In this document: piece after piece, positions 5,995-16,008 of the stretch | Position numbering within the stretch: the stretch's first letter is position 1 | How the letters are laid out: each line of letters starts with the position of its first letter | NCBI GenBank assembly: GCA_910578575.1 | Contig: CAJTQP010000015.1 | Span: 1-44,024 of the forward strand | Reading direction: 5' to 3' | From: an uncultured Oscillospiraceae bacterium | GTDB taxonomy: Bacteria > Bacillota > Clostridia > Oscillospirales > Oscillospiraceae | DNA: 44,024 nucleotides | Translations under genes and position numbers: made by a program | The notes under the pieces: generated by a model | The model's input: the letters and a program-made list of their open reading frames with translations, nothing else | Told to the model about the DNA's origin: nothing | Database searches by the model: none

Positions 5995-7080
5995 ATGATA
6001 GAGTTGAACCGCCGACTCCAATTTTTCCTGGGTGCCAACAGTGCAGACGGCTTTGCGTCGCTGTATGACCAGTGGATCGACCAAGGAGCCATGCAGGCGT
6101 TTTATGTGCTCAAAGGAGGTGCAGGCTGCGGCAAGTCCACCCTCATGGGACGGGTGGCACAGACAATGGAATCAGAAGGATATTCTGTGGAGTACATCCG
6201 CTGCTCCGGGGACCCGGATTCCCTGGATGGCATTTTGATCCCTGGGAAAGGGGTGGCCATGGTGGACGGGACTTCGCCCCATGTGGTGGACCCTGCCTAT
6301 ACCGGCGCCACCGGCCATTACATCGACCTGGGACGTGGATATGACACAGAGGCACTCTTTCCCTTGCGCCAGCAGGTGGTAGAGGCGGTGCGGGCCTATC
6401 AGGCCTGTTATCCCGCTGCCTACCGTTGCATTCGCGCTGCCCAGGAGAGCCGGCGCCGGGGCTGCCATTCCATGCACTCAGAGGAGACCCTGACCAAGAC
6501 GGTGAAGCGGGGGGAAAACCTTCTGGCACGGGAGCTCAAAAGCAGCCGGGGAAGGAACGGCCGCCGCCACCGCCGTTTTTTGAGCGGCGTCACCTGCCAG
6601 GGGAGGCTGCTGCTCACCGACACAGTGGAGCTCCTCTGCGACCACGGCTACACCATCCAGGACGACTGTGGACTGGCCGGGGTCCTCCTGGCCCATTTGG
6701 AGGCCCGTTTTCTGGAGAGCGGCTATGATGTCTACGCCTGTCCCTCGCCAGAGCAGCCCACCCACCTGGAGCACCTGCTGGTCCCGGACCTGGCCCTGGG
6801 GTTTGTCACCGGGATGGGGAAGATGGAGGGCTTCCGGGCCATCCGCACGGAGAGCCTGGTGGAGAAGGATCTGTGGCAGGAGGGGAAGAGCTTCCTGCGC
6901 CTGTCCAACCGGGTGGCAGAGGGACTTTTGGCGGAAGGCATGGAGCATCTGGCCCAGGCAAAGGACCTCCATGACCGGCTGGAGGCCCTTTACCGGCCCC
7001 ATGTGGATTTCTCCTGGGCGGAGGAGATGGCGGAGCGCACCACCCAGGCGATCCTGGCCCTGCCGGACATCTCCGACTAA
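5995..7080 (+). CDS. P-loop ATPase of the PRK06851 type
   Basis: The 361-residue protein has a clear Walker A (KGGAGCGKST, about residues 40-49) followed by alternating strands and helices. A second half (from DDCGLAGVLLAHL) looks like a repeated P-loop domain whose nucleotide motif has decayed. This tandem layout matches the PRK06851 family of Clostridia, whose role is unknown. I chose ATG at 5995 because TAGGAGGAG lies about seven bases upstream; the frame extends 19 codons further 5' without a ribosome site. It has no signal or membrane segment, so it is cytoplasmic. Confidence 0.75.
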   Translation: MIELNRRLQFFLGANSADGFASLYDQWIDQGAMQAFYVLKGGAGCGKSTLMGRVAQTMESEGYSVEYIRCSGDPDSLDGILIPGKGVAMVDGTSPHVVDPAYTGATGHYIDLGRGYDTEALFPLRQQVVEAVRAYQACYPAAYRCIRAAQESRRRGCHSMHSEETLTKTVKRGENLLARELKSSRGRNGRRHRRFLSGVTCQGRLLLTDTVELLCDHGYTIQDDCGLAGVLLAHLEARFLESGYDVYACPSPEQPTHLEHLLVPDLALGFVTGMGKMEGFRAIRTESLVEKDLWQEGKSFLRLSNRVAEGLLAEGMEHLAQAKDLHDRLEALYRPHVDFSWAEEMAERTTQAILALPDISD

Positions 7081-7145
7081 AACCTCTTGCCCTCTCCTGC
7101 TGGGCGTGTTACAATATGCAGACAAGCAGGAAAGGGGGCGGGCCT

Positions 7146-7712
7146 ATGGTGGCACTCTCCACAGCGGAATTGGGCGTGCTGGACTGGATCGCCCAGCATC
7201 TCCACACAGTTTTTTTGGATCATGTGATGCCCTGGCTCTCCCGCCTCACGGACCGGGGAGAAGTTTGGATCCTGTTGGGGCTCCTACTGCTGTTCTTTTA
7301 TCGGAAGGACCGGGGGGTAGGCGTGCAGGTCTTGGTGGCGCTGCTCTTCAGCTTGCTGATTTGCAACCTGGTGTTGAAAAACGCCGTGGGACGGATGCGT
7401 CCCTTTGAGTTGAAAGAGACGGTGGCGCTGCTCATCCCGGCGCCTCTGGACCCATCCTTCCCATCGGGGCACAGCTCGGCCTCCTTCGCGGCGGCCACGG
7501 TGCTGCTGCTGAACCGCTGGGAGGGGCGCTGGGCAACGCTGGTGCTGGCGGCACTGATCGCATTTTCTCGATTGTATCTCTATGTCCATTACCCAACGGA
7601 TGTGTTGGGCGGCATCCTCGTAGGCGTTTTATGCGGGGTGCTGGCCCGGCGTCTCTGGCGGCAATTGGAAAACAGTCATAAGCCCAAAGGCGGTTTGTCT
7701 GAGGGCATATAG
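7146..7712 (+). CDS. PAP2-family membrane phosphatase
   Basis: The 188-residue membrane protein of the PAP2/undecaprenyl-pyrophosphatase superfamily carries the three catalytic motifs in order. They are KNAVGRMRPF (K-x6-RP), SFPSGHSSASF (PSGH) and SRLYLYVHYPTD (SR-x5-H-x3-D). Several hydrophobic helices surround them, so the active site should face outward. It may recycle undecaprenyl pyrophosphate or dephosphorylate lipids; sequence alone cannot tell. ATG 7146 follows AAAGGGGGCGGG. A bidirectional terminator separates it from proC. Confidence 0.9.
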   Translation: MVALSTAELGVLDWIAQHLHTVFLDHVMPWLSRLTDRGEVWILLGLLLLFFYRKDRGVGVQVLVALLFSLLICNLVLKNAVGRMRPFELKETVALLIPAPLDPSFPSGHSSASFAAATVLLLNRWEGRWATLVLAALIAFSRLYLYVHYPTDVLGGILVGVLCGVLARRLWRQLENSHKPKGGLSEGI

Positions 7713-7715
7713 GAC

Positions 7716-7763
7716 AAAAGGCACCGCGACAGGGATTCCCTCCCCCTGTCGCGGTTGCCTTTT
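7716..7763. terminator. Bidirectional terminator between convergent genes
   Basis: AAAAGGCA plus CCGCGACAGGG (7716-7734) pairs with CCCTGTCGCGG and TGCCTTTT (7744-7763), with one bulge. The A and T ends give a U-run on either strand. It serves both the PAP2 gene and proC. Confidence 0.85.
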
Positions 7764-7774
7764 ATATGTGGTTT

Positions 7775-8575
7775 TCATCCACCCAGGGCAGCATTTTTTT
7801 CACAGGCGGCGATGACGGCATCCATCATGGCGGCCCGGACGCCCCGCTGCTCCAGGGTGCGCACCCCCTGGATGGTGCTGCCGCCGGGGCTGCACACCTC
7901 GTTTTTCAACTGGTCCGGATGCTTGCCAGTTTCCAGCACCATCTGGGCAGCCCCCAGAAGGGTCTGGGCAGCGTAGCGGATGGCGTCGGGGCGGGGAAGG
8001 CCACAGGCCACGCCCCCGTCCGCCAGGGCGTCCATCACCAGATAGGCATAGGCCGGCCCGCAGCCGGATACGGCGGCCCCCACATCCATGAGGGATTCCT
8101 CAATGGGGTAGAGCTTGCCGGACTGGGAGAGGATGGAGCGGAAGCCCTCCACCATGTCCGGGGTTGCCTCCGGGCTGGCGGTGTAGAGGATGACCCCCTG
8201 GCCCACGGACACCGGGGTGTTGGGCATGATGCGGATGACGGGATAGGCCTTCCCGGCCATGGCCTGGAGCTGGGCAATGGTGAGGCCCGCAGCCATGGAG
8301 ACCAGGATGGGAGGGGTCTCCCGCTGTTCCAGGGCAGGGGCAATGCCCTCCAATACGGTGGCCATCAGGTGGGGTTTGACGCCCAGGAAGAGATAGCGGC
8401 TCTCTTTTGCTGCTTCCTGACTATCTCCGGCGGAGAAGTGCAGCTGGACGGCCAGGGCCTTGGCCTTCTCCTGGTCGTGGTCAGAGAGGATGCCGTCCTG
8501 CACAGAACGGCTGGCGGCGCGGGCAATGGCACCGCCCATGTTGCCGGACCCGATGAGCCCAAAGGTATAGTTCAT
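7775..8575 (-). CDS. proC: Pyrroline-5-carboxylate reductase
   Basis: The 266-residue enzyme makes L-proline from pyrroline-5-carboxylate with NAD(P)H. The N-terminal Rossmann motif is GLIGSGNMGGAIA. The C-terminal dimer domain contains SGCGPAYAYLVMDAL and the family-typical VCSPGGSTIQGV stretch. Length is normal for the family. A strong AAGGAGGG lies upstream of the ATG on the minus strand. The gene stands alone, convergent with the PAP2 gene. Confidence 0.95.
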   Translation of the reverse strand: MNYTFGLIGSGNMGGAIARAASRSVQDGILSDHDQEKAKALAVQLHFSAGDSQEAAKESRYLFLGVKPHLMATVLEGIAPALEQRETPPILVSMAAGLTIAQLQAMAGKAYPVIRIMPNTPVSVGQGVILYTASPEATPDMVEGFRSILSQSGKLYPIEESLMDVGAAVSGCGPAYAYLVMDALADGGVACGLPRPDAIRYAAQTLLGAAQMVLETGKHPDQLKNEVCSPGGSTIQGVRTLEQRGVRAAMMDAVIAACEKNAALGG

Positions 8576-8628
8576 TCGGTAAGCCCTCCTTCATTGGTAA
8601 ACATGGTGGATTTTGCTACGTTTTTTCT

Positions 8629-8658
8629 ATTGTAGCATAGGACTTTGGGGACAAGCAA
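8629..8658 (-). promoter_or_regulatory. Probable proC promoter
   Basis: On the minus strand, TTGCTT (8653-8658), an 18-bp spacer and TACAAT (8629-8634) lie 53 bases before the proC ATG. I see nothing else definite in the divergent gap up to 8827. Confidence 0.45.
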
Positions 8659-8827
8659 GAGGAATCGGGGCGAGAAACGGCAGATTTCTCTCGTCAATAT
8701 CGAGGAAAGGGAAGGGGAGAGCAGGGAGGCTTTTGTCTGCCTGTCCAAGGTTTTGCGCCGGGGGAGAATGCCCCTTGCCACCGGGGGATGGGTGGAGTAG
8801 AATGGGCGGAAAGGAGTGGACGATGGT

Positions 8828-10015
8828 ATGGATGAGAAACTGCGGGAAGAGATCGGCCTGCCAGACCGCCGGGGCACCGATTGTGAGAAGTGGGATGGCC
8901 TTGCCGGTCTCTTTGACCGGGAGGATCTGCTGCCTCTGTGGGTGGCGGACATGGACTTTAAGGTGCCCGCCTGTGTCCGGGAGGCCCTGCACCGGGCGGT
9001 AGACCACGGGGCCTTTGGCTACTATGTGATTCCTGACAGGTATTATGAGAGCATTTTAGGCTGGGAGCAGCGCCGCCACGGAACCCAACTCCAACGGGAG
9101 TGGATCCGCAACGCCCCCAGTGTGGTGACAGGGCTCTTTCACCTGCTTCAGGCCCTGACGGAGCCGGGGGACGCAGTCCTCATTCAAACGCCTGTGTATA
9201 TGCCCTTCTACCGTATCATCGGGGATACCGGGCGGCGAGGGGTGTATGCGCCGTTACAGGAGAAGGCGGGGGTGTATACCATCGACCTGGCGGAGTTTGA
9301 GCGGAAGATCGTAGAGGAGAACGTAAAGGCGTTTATCCTCTGCTCGCCCCACAACCCTGTGGGCCGGGTCTGGACCCAGGAGGAGCTGGAGGGAATGCTG
9401 GACTGCTGCCAGCGCCACGGCGTCCAGGTCTTTGCCGACGAGATCCACCACGACCTGATTCAGCCGGGACACTGCCATATCTCCGCTGCCAGCCTCTGGA
9501 AAGGGGCGGGGAGACCAGTGACCCTCTTCTCCGCCAGCAAGACCTTCAACCTGGCGGGGATGAAGAACGCCATCCTGGTGCTCCCAGAGGCGGAGCAGCG
9601 CGCCCGCTTTGACCGTTTTGAACAGAGCCTGGGAACCGGGGAGGGCAGCACCCTGGATTACATCGCCGTGGCTGCGGCCTTCCAGGGTGGGGACGCCTGG
9701 CTGGACGCTGTCCTGGCAGAGGTTTCTGCCAACTACCAGATGATGAAGAAAGCCCTGTCCCGCTTCCCGGAACTCACGGTCTCCCCCCTAGAGGGGACAT
9801 ATCTCCTGTGGATCGACCTGGGGAAGCGGGTGGACCGGGGACGGCTCCACGACTTCATGGAGCAGGACTGCCGCATCGCCCCGGACTATGGCCACTGGTT
9901 CTACCCGGAAGGGGAGAAGGGGGATACCCATATCCGCCTGAACCTGGCCGCCCCCCAAGAGACCATCCGGCAGGCGGCGGAGCAGTTGACCGCCGCCTTG
10001 GAAGCATTACACTGA
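8828..10015 (+). CDS. PatB/MalY-type aminotransferase (cystathionine beta-lyase-like)
   Basis: This pyridoxal-phosphate fold-type I enzyme of 395 residues begins with the group signature DCEKWDGL and LPLWVADMDFKVP. The cofactor lysine lies in SASKTFNLAG, the phosphate-binding region in the VVTGLFHLLQAL segment, and CSPHNPVGRVW is typical. The group cleaves C-S bonds of cystathionine or cysteine, or transaminates. RidA just downstream would detoxify the enamine/imine released by such lyases, which supports beta-elimination chemistry. I prefer ATG 8828, 11 bases after AAAGGAG; GTG 8816 overlaps that site. Confidence 0.85.
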   Translation: MDEKLREEIGLPDRRGTDCEKWDGLAGLFDREDLLPLWVADMDFKVPACVREALHRAVDHGAFGYYVIPDRYYESILGWEQRRHGTQLQREWIRNAPSVVTGLFHLLQALTEPGDAVLIQTPVYMPFYRIIGDTGRRGVYAPLQEKAGVYTIDLAEFERKIVEENVKAFILCSPHNPVGRVWTQEELEGMLDCCQRHGVQVFADEIHHDLIQPGHCHISAASLWKGAGRPVTLFSASKTFNLAGMKNAILVLPEAEQRARFDRFEQSLGTGEGSTLDYIAVAAAFQGGDAWLDAVLAEVSANYQMMKKALSRFPELTVSPLEGTYLLWIDLGKRVDRGRLHDFMEQDCRIAPDYGHWFYPEGEKGDTHIRLNLAAPQETIRQAAEQLTAALEALH

Positions 10016-10057
10016 CAACAGCCATCAATTTTTTTCAGAGAAAGGATGCAGACCATC

Positions 10058-10429
10058 ATGGAAATTTTGCACACCGACAAAGCACCCGCGGCCATTGGCC
10101 CCTATGCCCAGGCCGTGGCGGCAGGGGACTTCGTGTTCACCTCCGGCCAACTGGGCATCATCCCCGACACCGGGGCCCTGGCCCACAACACCGCCACCCA
10201 GACCGTCCAGGCCCTGGAGAACCTCACCGCTGTTTTGAAAGCGGCCGGGCTGGACTTACACAACGTGGTCAAGACCACCTGCTATCTCAAGACCATGGAG
10301 GACTTCTCCCTGTTCAACGAGATTTACGCCCAATATTTTGGGGACCATACCCCCGCCCGCTCCTGCTTTGCCGTGGCCCAGTTGCCCAAGGATGCCCTGG
10401 TGGAGATTGAAGCTGTTGCAGTAAAGTGA
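10058..10429 (+). CDS. ridA: RidA-family enamine/imine deaminase
   Basis: The 123-residue protein hydrolyses reactive 2-aminoacrylate-type enamines to keto acids. Family markers are HTDKAPAAIGPYAQAV at the start, FTSGQLGI, and the closing PARSCFAVAQLPKDALVEIEA containing the conserved Arg. I chose ATG 10058 by family length; ATG 10046 is too close to the AAAGG site. It follows the PatB-type lyase by 42 bases with no terminator between them, so they are probably co-transcribed and functionally coupled. Confidence 0.93.
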   Translation: MEILHTDKAPAAIGPYAQAVAAGDFVFTSGQLGIIPDTGALAHNTATQTVQALENLTAVLKAAGLDLHNVVKTTCYLKTMEDFSLFNEIYAQYFGDHTPARSCFAVAQLPKDALVEIEAVAVK

Positions 10430-10443
10430 CAAATCATTCCTGT

Positions 10444-10469
10444 AAAAGCCGCCAATTTTGGCGGCTTTT
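10444..10469 (+). terminator. Intrinsic terminator after ridA
   Basis: AAAAGCCGCC (10444-10453), a six-base loop and GGCGGCTTTT (10460-10469) form a compact GC stem with a T-run. Confidence 0.9.
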
Positions 10470-10524
10470 GCGATAAACAGCAGGGGCGCAAACGAAAAAA
10501 CGCTTCAAAAATTTAGAAAAGACG

Positions 10525-10553
10525 TTGCAAAAATGTTGAAATTATAGTAAACT
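10525..10553 (+). promoter_or_regulatory. Probable promoter of the liv transporter operon
   Basis: TTGCAA (10525-10530), a 17-bp spacer and TAAACT (10548-10553) lie in an AT-rich stretch before livK. The leader contains a small hairpin TGTCCGTA-TCG-TACGGACA (10580-10598). AAGGAGG precedes the livK ATG. Confidence 0.55.
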
Positions 10554-10627
10554 ATTAGGCGTAGCTGAAGGAAAACAGATGTCCGTATCGTACGGACACC
10601 TTCGGCGGAATTTAAGGAGGTTAAAAC

Positions 10628-11833
10628 ATGAAGAAGATTCTCGCACTTCTGCTGGCCGGCTGCATGGCTCTCGCCCTGTGTGCCTGCGGCGACACCGGCA
10701 CTGACGCAGACGCAGACGCGGACGCCACTGCATCCGGCGACACCATCGTCATCGGCGTGTATGAGCCCATGTCCGGCGACAACGGCGCAGGCGGCAAGCA
10801 GGAAGTTCTCGGCATGCAGTATGCCAACTCCATCGAGCCCACCGTGGAAATCGACGGCAAGACCTACAACGTCAAGCTTGAGGTCGTGGACAACGAGTCC
10901 TCCAACGACAAGGCCGTGTCCGCTGCCAACACCCTGATTGCAAAGAAGCCCTCCATCATCCTGGGCTCCTATGGCTCCGGCGTCTCCATCGCCGCTTCCG
11001 ACACCTTCGCCAATGCTGGCGTGCCCGCCGTTGGCGTGTCCTGCACCAACCCCCAGGTCACCCAGGGCAACGACCACTACTTCCGCATCTGCTTCATCGA
11101 GCCCTTCCAGGGCCCCGTCCTGGCCAACTTCGCCAAGGATGAGCTGAATGCCAAGAAGGTCTACTGTCTGGGCCAGCTGGGCAACGACTATGACCAGGGT
11201 CTGATCAACTACTTCAAGGATGAGGCCGAGACCAACCTGGGCATCGAGTGCATCGTGGACGCCTTCCCCGAAGGCAACTCCGACTTCAACTCCTACCTGA
11301 CCAACGCCAAGAACCAGGGCGCTGACGTGATCTTTGCTCCCTGCTCCATCAGCTATGCTCAGTTGATCATTGAGCAGGCCGCTGCCCAGAACATCACCCA
11401 GCCCATCCTGGCCGGCGACACCTGGGACAGCAACACCGTGGTTGCCATGGCCCAGGGTAAGAACATCCAGGTCTATGTCTCCACCTTCTATGCTGAGGGC
11501 GGCGACGCTGAGTTCGAGGCTGGCTTCAAAGAGTGGATCAACTCTGACACCGCCAACAAGAACAACAACGGTGGCAACGACATGATCGCTGCTGTGTCCG
11601 TCATGGGGTATGATGCCTACTTTACCGCGCTGGAGGCCCTGAAAACTGCGGGCTCCACTGACCCTGCTGACGTGATGGCTGCTCTGCCCAACGTCAAGTA
11701 TACCGGCATCTCCGGTGAGATCGTCTTCAACGAAGTGGGCGATGCTGACCGTCACATGGCTTACATCAAGGTGAACAACTCCGAGACCGGTGTTTGGGAC
11801 CTGGCTAAGGTGCAGGAAGCCAACGCTGACTGA
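10628..11833 (+). CDS. livK: Branched-chain amino acid ABC transporter, substrate-binding lipoprotein
   Basis: This 401-residue exported receptor of the Leu/Ile/Val-binding (Peripla_BP_6) family has a Lys-Lys signal peptide with a lipobox LCAC. Cleavage before Cys20 would leave it lipid-anchored outside the membrane. An Asp/Ala-rich linker follows, then IVIGVYEPMSGDNGAGGKQE, the usual opening of this fold. It is the first gene of livKHMGF. A hairpin between it and livH probably gives more receptor than permease. The substrate is inferred from family; peptides, amides or urea are also known for relatives. Confidence 0.92.
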   Translation: MKKILALLLAGCMALALCACGDTGTDADADADATASGDTIVIGVYEPMSGDNGAGGKQEVLGMQYANSIEPTVEIDGKTYNVKLEVVDNESSNDKAVSAANTLIAKKPSIILGSYGSGVSIAASDTFANAGVPAVGVSCTNPQVTQGNDHYFRICFIEPFQGPVLANFAKDELNAKKVYCLGQLGNDYDQGLINYFKDEAETNLGIECIVDAFPEGNSDFNSYLTNAKNQGADVIFAPCSISYAQLIIEQAAAQNITQPILAGDTWDSNTVVAMAQGKNIQVYVSTFYAEGGDAEFEAGFKEWINSDTANKNNNGGNDMIAAVSVMGYDAYFTALEALKTAGSTDPADVMAALPNVKYTGISGEIVFNEVGDADRHMAYIKVNNSETGVWDLAKVQEANAD

Positions 11834-11865
11834 CCCTTGTAAACATAGCCATTGCATTGTCTTTC

Positions 11866-11902
11866 AATCGTGGCGGGGGTACCTTGTGCTCCCGCCACGA
11901 TT
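11866..11902 (+). terminator. Attenuating hairpin between livK and livH
   Basis: AATCGTGGCGGG (11866-11877) pairs perfectly with 11891-11902. The T-run TTTTTT comes only about 18 bases later. A second stem (GCATCCAT near 11943 with ATGGATGC near 11980) follows before livH. The pair probably protects livK mRNA or partly terminates transcription. Confidence 0.6.
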
Positions 11903-12031
11903 GGTACCTAGATGTTCGACCTTTTTTGACCAGGGCAGGGAATGCATCCATGCACTCCACGAGAGCATCCCGTGAAATGGATGGATGCTTTCCGCTCCCG
12001 TTCCTACAGAAGAAAAGAGAAGGAGAAGCCT

Positions 12032-12919
12032 ATGTCTGAATTTATTTCAAACAATTTGCCATACCTCCTGGCCGGCATTTCCGTCGGCGGGCAGTATGCG
12101 CTCATTGCCATTGGCTACACCATGGTCTATGGTATCCTCCGCCTGATCAACTTCGCCCACGGCGATGTGTTCATGGTGGCGGGCCTGATTATGGTCTATG
12201 CCACGGCGTCTCTGCCCATCTACGTCTCCATTGTCCTGGTGGTGGTGGCGACGGTGTTGTTGGGCGTCCTCATTGAAAAGGTAGCCTACAAACCCCTGCG
12301 TTCCGCGCCCCGTATGTCGGTGATGATCTCCGCCATCGGTGTTTCCTATCTGCTGCAAAACTGCGCCCTGTATTTTACCGGCGGCCTGCCCCAGATCTAC
12401 CCGGAGATTCCTGCGCTGACAAAGCAAGTGGTGATCGGCTCCGGCTCCACCAAGATGGTCACCCTGGTCACCCCCATCCTCACCATCGTGCTGGTGGTGG
12501 CCCTGGTTTTGCTCATCCGTTACACCAAGGTGGGCATGGCTATGCGGGCGGTGTCCAAGGACTTCGAGACCAGTGAGCTCATGGGCATCAAGATCAACAA
12601 CGTCATCAGCCTGACCTTCGTGATCGGCTGCTTCCTGGCGGCCATCGGATCCCTGTTGTACTTTTCCAACTACGCCTCCGTCATTCCCACCTCCGGCGCC
12701 ATGCCGGGGCTGAAGGCCTTCGTGGCGGCGGTGTTTGGCGGCATCGGCTCCGTGCCTGGCGCGGTCATCGGTGCGTTCATTATCGGCATTTGCGAGAACA
12801 TCATCAAAGGGATGGGGTGGACGGCCTTCTCCGACGCCTTCACCTTCGTTCTCCTGATCGTGATTCTTCTGGTCAAGCCCACGGGCATCTTTGGCGAGAA
12901 GGCCACGGATAAGGTGTGA
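12032..12919 (+). CDS. livH: Branched-chain amino acid ABC transporter, permease LivH
   Basis: This 295-residue integral membrane permease has the usual series of hydrophobic helices. It carries the family motif YGILRLINFAHGD near the N-terminus and GGIGSVPGAVIGAFIIG in the last third. ATG 12032 follows AAGGAG by six bases; the frame extends upstream but without a ribosome site. It pairs with LivM to form the translocation channel. Confidence 0.93.
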   Translation: MSEFISNNLPYLLAGISVGGQYALIAIGYTMVYGILRLINFAHGDVFMVAGLIMVYATASLPIYVSIVLVVVATVLLGVLIEKVAYKPLRSAPRMSVMISAIGVSYLLQNCALYFTGGLPQIYPEIPALTKQVVIGSGSTKMVTLVTPILTIVLVVALVLLIRYTKVGMAMRAVSKDFETSELMGIKINNVISLTFVIGCFLAAIGSLLYFSNYASVIPTSGAMPGLKAFVAAVFGGIGSVPGAVIGAFIIGICENIIKGMGWTAFSDAFTFVLLIVILLVKPTGIFGEKATDKV

Positions 12920-12929
12920 GGTGCGCAGT

Positions 12930-14165
12930 ATGGGAAAGAAATTACAAGCGGCAGTCCCTGCCGAAAAGAAAATTGGGAATCTCATTGCCGTTGTCCTCAT
13001 TGCCGCACTATATGTGCTGCTTTATCTCCTGGACAATGTGCTCCCCGTGAATTCCACCACCACCATGCTGATCCCCGTGCTGCAAAAGGGGGCCATCTAT
13101 GCCCTGGTGTGCGTGTCCATGAACCTGCTCAACGGGTTCACAGGGCTGTTTTCTCTGGGCCAGGCGGGCTTTATGCTCATCGGTGCCTATTCCTACGCCA
13201 TCTTTGCCATCCCCGCAGAGCAGCATGAGGCAGTGTACCAGTACTTTGAAGGCGGCGCCATCCAGTTCTCCATTCCCCAGGTGCTGGGGAACGTGCTGGG
13301 AGAGAGCGGCGGTGCGTTCCTGGGGGCCATTATCTGCCTGATGATCGGCGGTGTCGTGGCGGCGGTCTTTGCCGCCCTCATTGGCATCCCTGTTCTGCGC
13401 CTGAAGAGCGACTACCTGGCCATTGCCACCTTGGGCTTTGCGGAGATCATCCGGGCCCTATTCATGTGGAACGGCCTGGGCCGTATCACCAACGGCTCCA
13501 ACCTGCTGCGGAAATACACCAGCTTTGCCAACATGCGCTTCCAAGTGGGAGGCACTGTCATCAAACTGGACACCATTTTCCCCTTCCTCATCGCCATGCT
13601 GGGCATCCTGACCATCGTGTTGCTGGTGAACTCCTCTTACGGACGGGCCTTCAAGTCCATCCGGGACGACGAGATAGCGGCGGAGGCTATGGGTATCAAC
13701 CTCTTCAAGCACAAGATGCTCTCCTTCGTGATCTCTAGCTTCTTTGCCGGGGTAGGCGGCGCCCTGCTGGCGATGTTCCAGACCACCGTTCAGGCGAACT
13801 TCTTCCGCTCCACCATGACCTATGAGATCCTCCTGATCGTGGTCATCGGCGGCATCGGCTCCATCTCCGGCAGCTGCATTGGGGCCTTCCTGTATATTGC
13901 CTGCTCCGAGTGGTGGCTGCGCTTTTTGGACAGTGGCGCCCTCCCCATCCCCTTCGTGGGCGGGGAGATCCCCGTGCCCTTCTTCCGGGACGGCTTTAGA
14001 AAAGTGGTCCTCTCCGTGGTCATCATGGTGATCGTCCTCTTCTTCTCACGAGGGATCATGGGAGACAAAGAGCTGTCCTTCTCAGGACTGATCCGTAAGA
14101 TACGGGGCAAGAAAGAAGCAAAAGCCGCGGCACAGGCGGCAGCAGGGGAGGAGGATGCCCAATGA
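12930..14165 (+). CDS. livM: Branched-chain amino acid ABC transporter, permease LivM
   Basis: This 411-residue membrane permease is the partner of LivH. Family markers are LLNGFTGLFSLGQAGFMLIG near the start, the cytoplasmic loop GRAFKSIRDDEIAAEAMGIN that contacts the ATPases, and GGIGSISGSCIGAF. The C-terminus is a Lys/Ala-rich tail. ATG 12930 follows GAGGTG by five bases and lies 10 bases after livH. The stop overlaps livG by ATGA. Confidence 0.93.
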   Translation: MGKKLQAAVPAEKKIGNLIAVVLIAALYVLLYLLDNVLPVNSTTTMLIPVLQKGAIYALVCVSMNLLNGFTGLFSLGQAGFMLIGAYSYAIFAIPAEQHEAVYQYFEGGAIQFSIPQVLGNVLGESGGAFLGAIICLMIGGVVAAVFAALIGIPVLRLKSDYLAIATLGFAEIIRALFMWNGLGRITNGSNLLRKYTSFANMRFQVGGTVIKLDTIFPFLIAMLGILTIVLLVNSSYGRAFKSIRDDEIAAEAMGINLFKHKMLSFVISSFFAGVGGALLAMFQTTVQANFFRSTMTYEILLIVVIGGIGSISGSCIGAFLYIACSEWWLRFLDSGALPIPFVGGEIPVPFFRDGFRKVVLSVVIMVIVLFFSRGIMGDKELSFSGLIRKIRGKKEAKAAAQAAAGEEDAQ

Positions 14166-15008
14166 GTGAACGGCAAAATGTCCTGCATGTGGAGAATGCC
14201 ACCATGCAGTTTGGCGGCGTCGTTGCCGTCAACAACCTCTCCCTGGAGGTCAACGAGGGGGAGATCGTGGCCCTCATCGGCCCCAACGGGGCGGGCAAGA
14301 CCACGGCCTTTAACGTCATCACCGGTGTGTATCAGCCCACCAATGGCCGGGTATCCTTTATGGGGAAGCCCATGATTTGTAACCACCCACGGGGAAAGAT
14401 GGCAAAATCCTATAAGGGGGAGAACGGGGAGCTGTACCTCCACGAACACACCCTGGCTCCCACCCCGGACCATATCACCAAGCTGGGCATTGCCCGGACC
14501 TTCCAAAATATCCGCCTGTGGAAGAGCATGACAGTCTATGACAACGTCATCACTGCCAAGCACATGCGGGCCAAGCAAAATGTCTTTTCCGCCACCTTCC
14601 GGACCAACCGGAAGGAGGAGCTGCGGATGCGGGAGGAGACGGAAGCCCTCCTGCGGGAGCAGGATCTCTGGCAGTACCGGGATGATTTGGCCACCAGCCT
14701 GCCCTATGGCCTCCAGCGCCGCCTGGAGATCGCCCGTGCCCTGGGGACCTCCCCCAAACTCTTGCTGCTGGATGAGCCCGCCGCCGGTATGAACCCCCAG
14801 GAGACCCTGGAGCTGGCGGAGTTCATCCATCAGGTGAGAGAGAAGTACAAGCTGACCATTTTCCTGATCGAACACCACATGGACCTGGTCATGAACATTT
14901 CCGACCGCATTTACGTTCTGGACTTCGGCAGCCTGATTGCCCAGGGCCTGCCCAGTGAAATTCAGTCCAACCAGCACGTGATCGACGCCTATCTGGGGGT
15001 GGTAGAAG

Positions 15009-15016
<8 letters not shown>
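14162..15016 (+). CDS. livG: Branched-chain amino acid ABC transporter, ATPase LivG
   Basis: The 284-residue ABC ATPase has Walker A GPNGAGKTT, a signature region LPYGLQRRLEIARAL, Walker B LLLLDEPAAGMNP and a switch histidine in LIEHHMD. The signature reads LPYGLQRR in place of LSGGQ, which is usual for LivG. The insertion between Walker A and the Q-loop is longer than in LivF, also typical. It overlaps livM by ATGA and livF by eight bases, so translation is coupled. Confidence 0.94.
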
Positions 15017-15719
<703 letters not shown>

Positions 15720-15734
15720 ACAAAATATGCGTTG

Positions 15735-15789
15735 AAACGTGGTTTCCTCTCCGGGGTGCTTCCCTGGCAGGGGAAACCACGTTTTTGTG
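15735..15789 (+). terminator. Terminator of the liv operon
   Basis: AAACGTGGTTTCC (15735-15747) pairs with 15772-15784, which is followed by a T-run. The 24-base loop is long, but the 13-bp stem is perfect. Confidence 0.85.
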
Positions 15790-15910
15790 TCGCGTACCGG
15801 AAGGGAGGAGGGAAGCTCTCTAAATAAATGCAGGATTTCATTCATAAATGAAGATTCCAATGCAAAAATAGCAAGATTTGATGTAATAATGAAATTACAA
15901 ATTTTATATC

Positions 15911-15939
15911 TTGCAAATCTCCATCAACTGTGGTATGAT
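15911..15939 (+). promoter_or_regulatory. Promoter of the MarR regulator
   Basis: TTGCAA (15911-15916), a 17-bp spacer and TATGAT (15934-15939) lie 69 bases upstream of the ATG at 16009. Confidence 0.6.
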
Positions 15940-16008
15940 TCCACTATAGAAAACAAAGTGGCCCTCTTCTGGTGGGGCCTTGTGCATTCCATGGAGGAGG
16001 CGGTCCCT

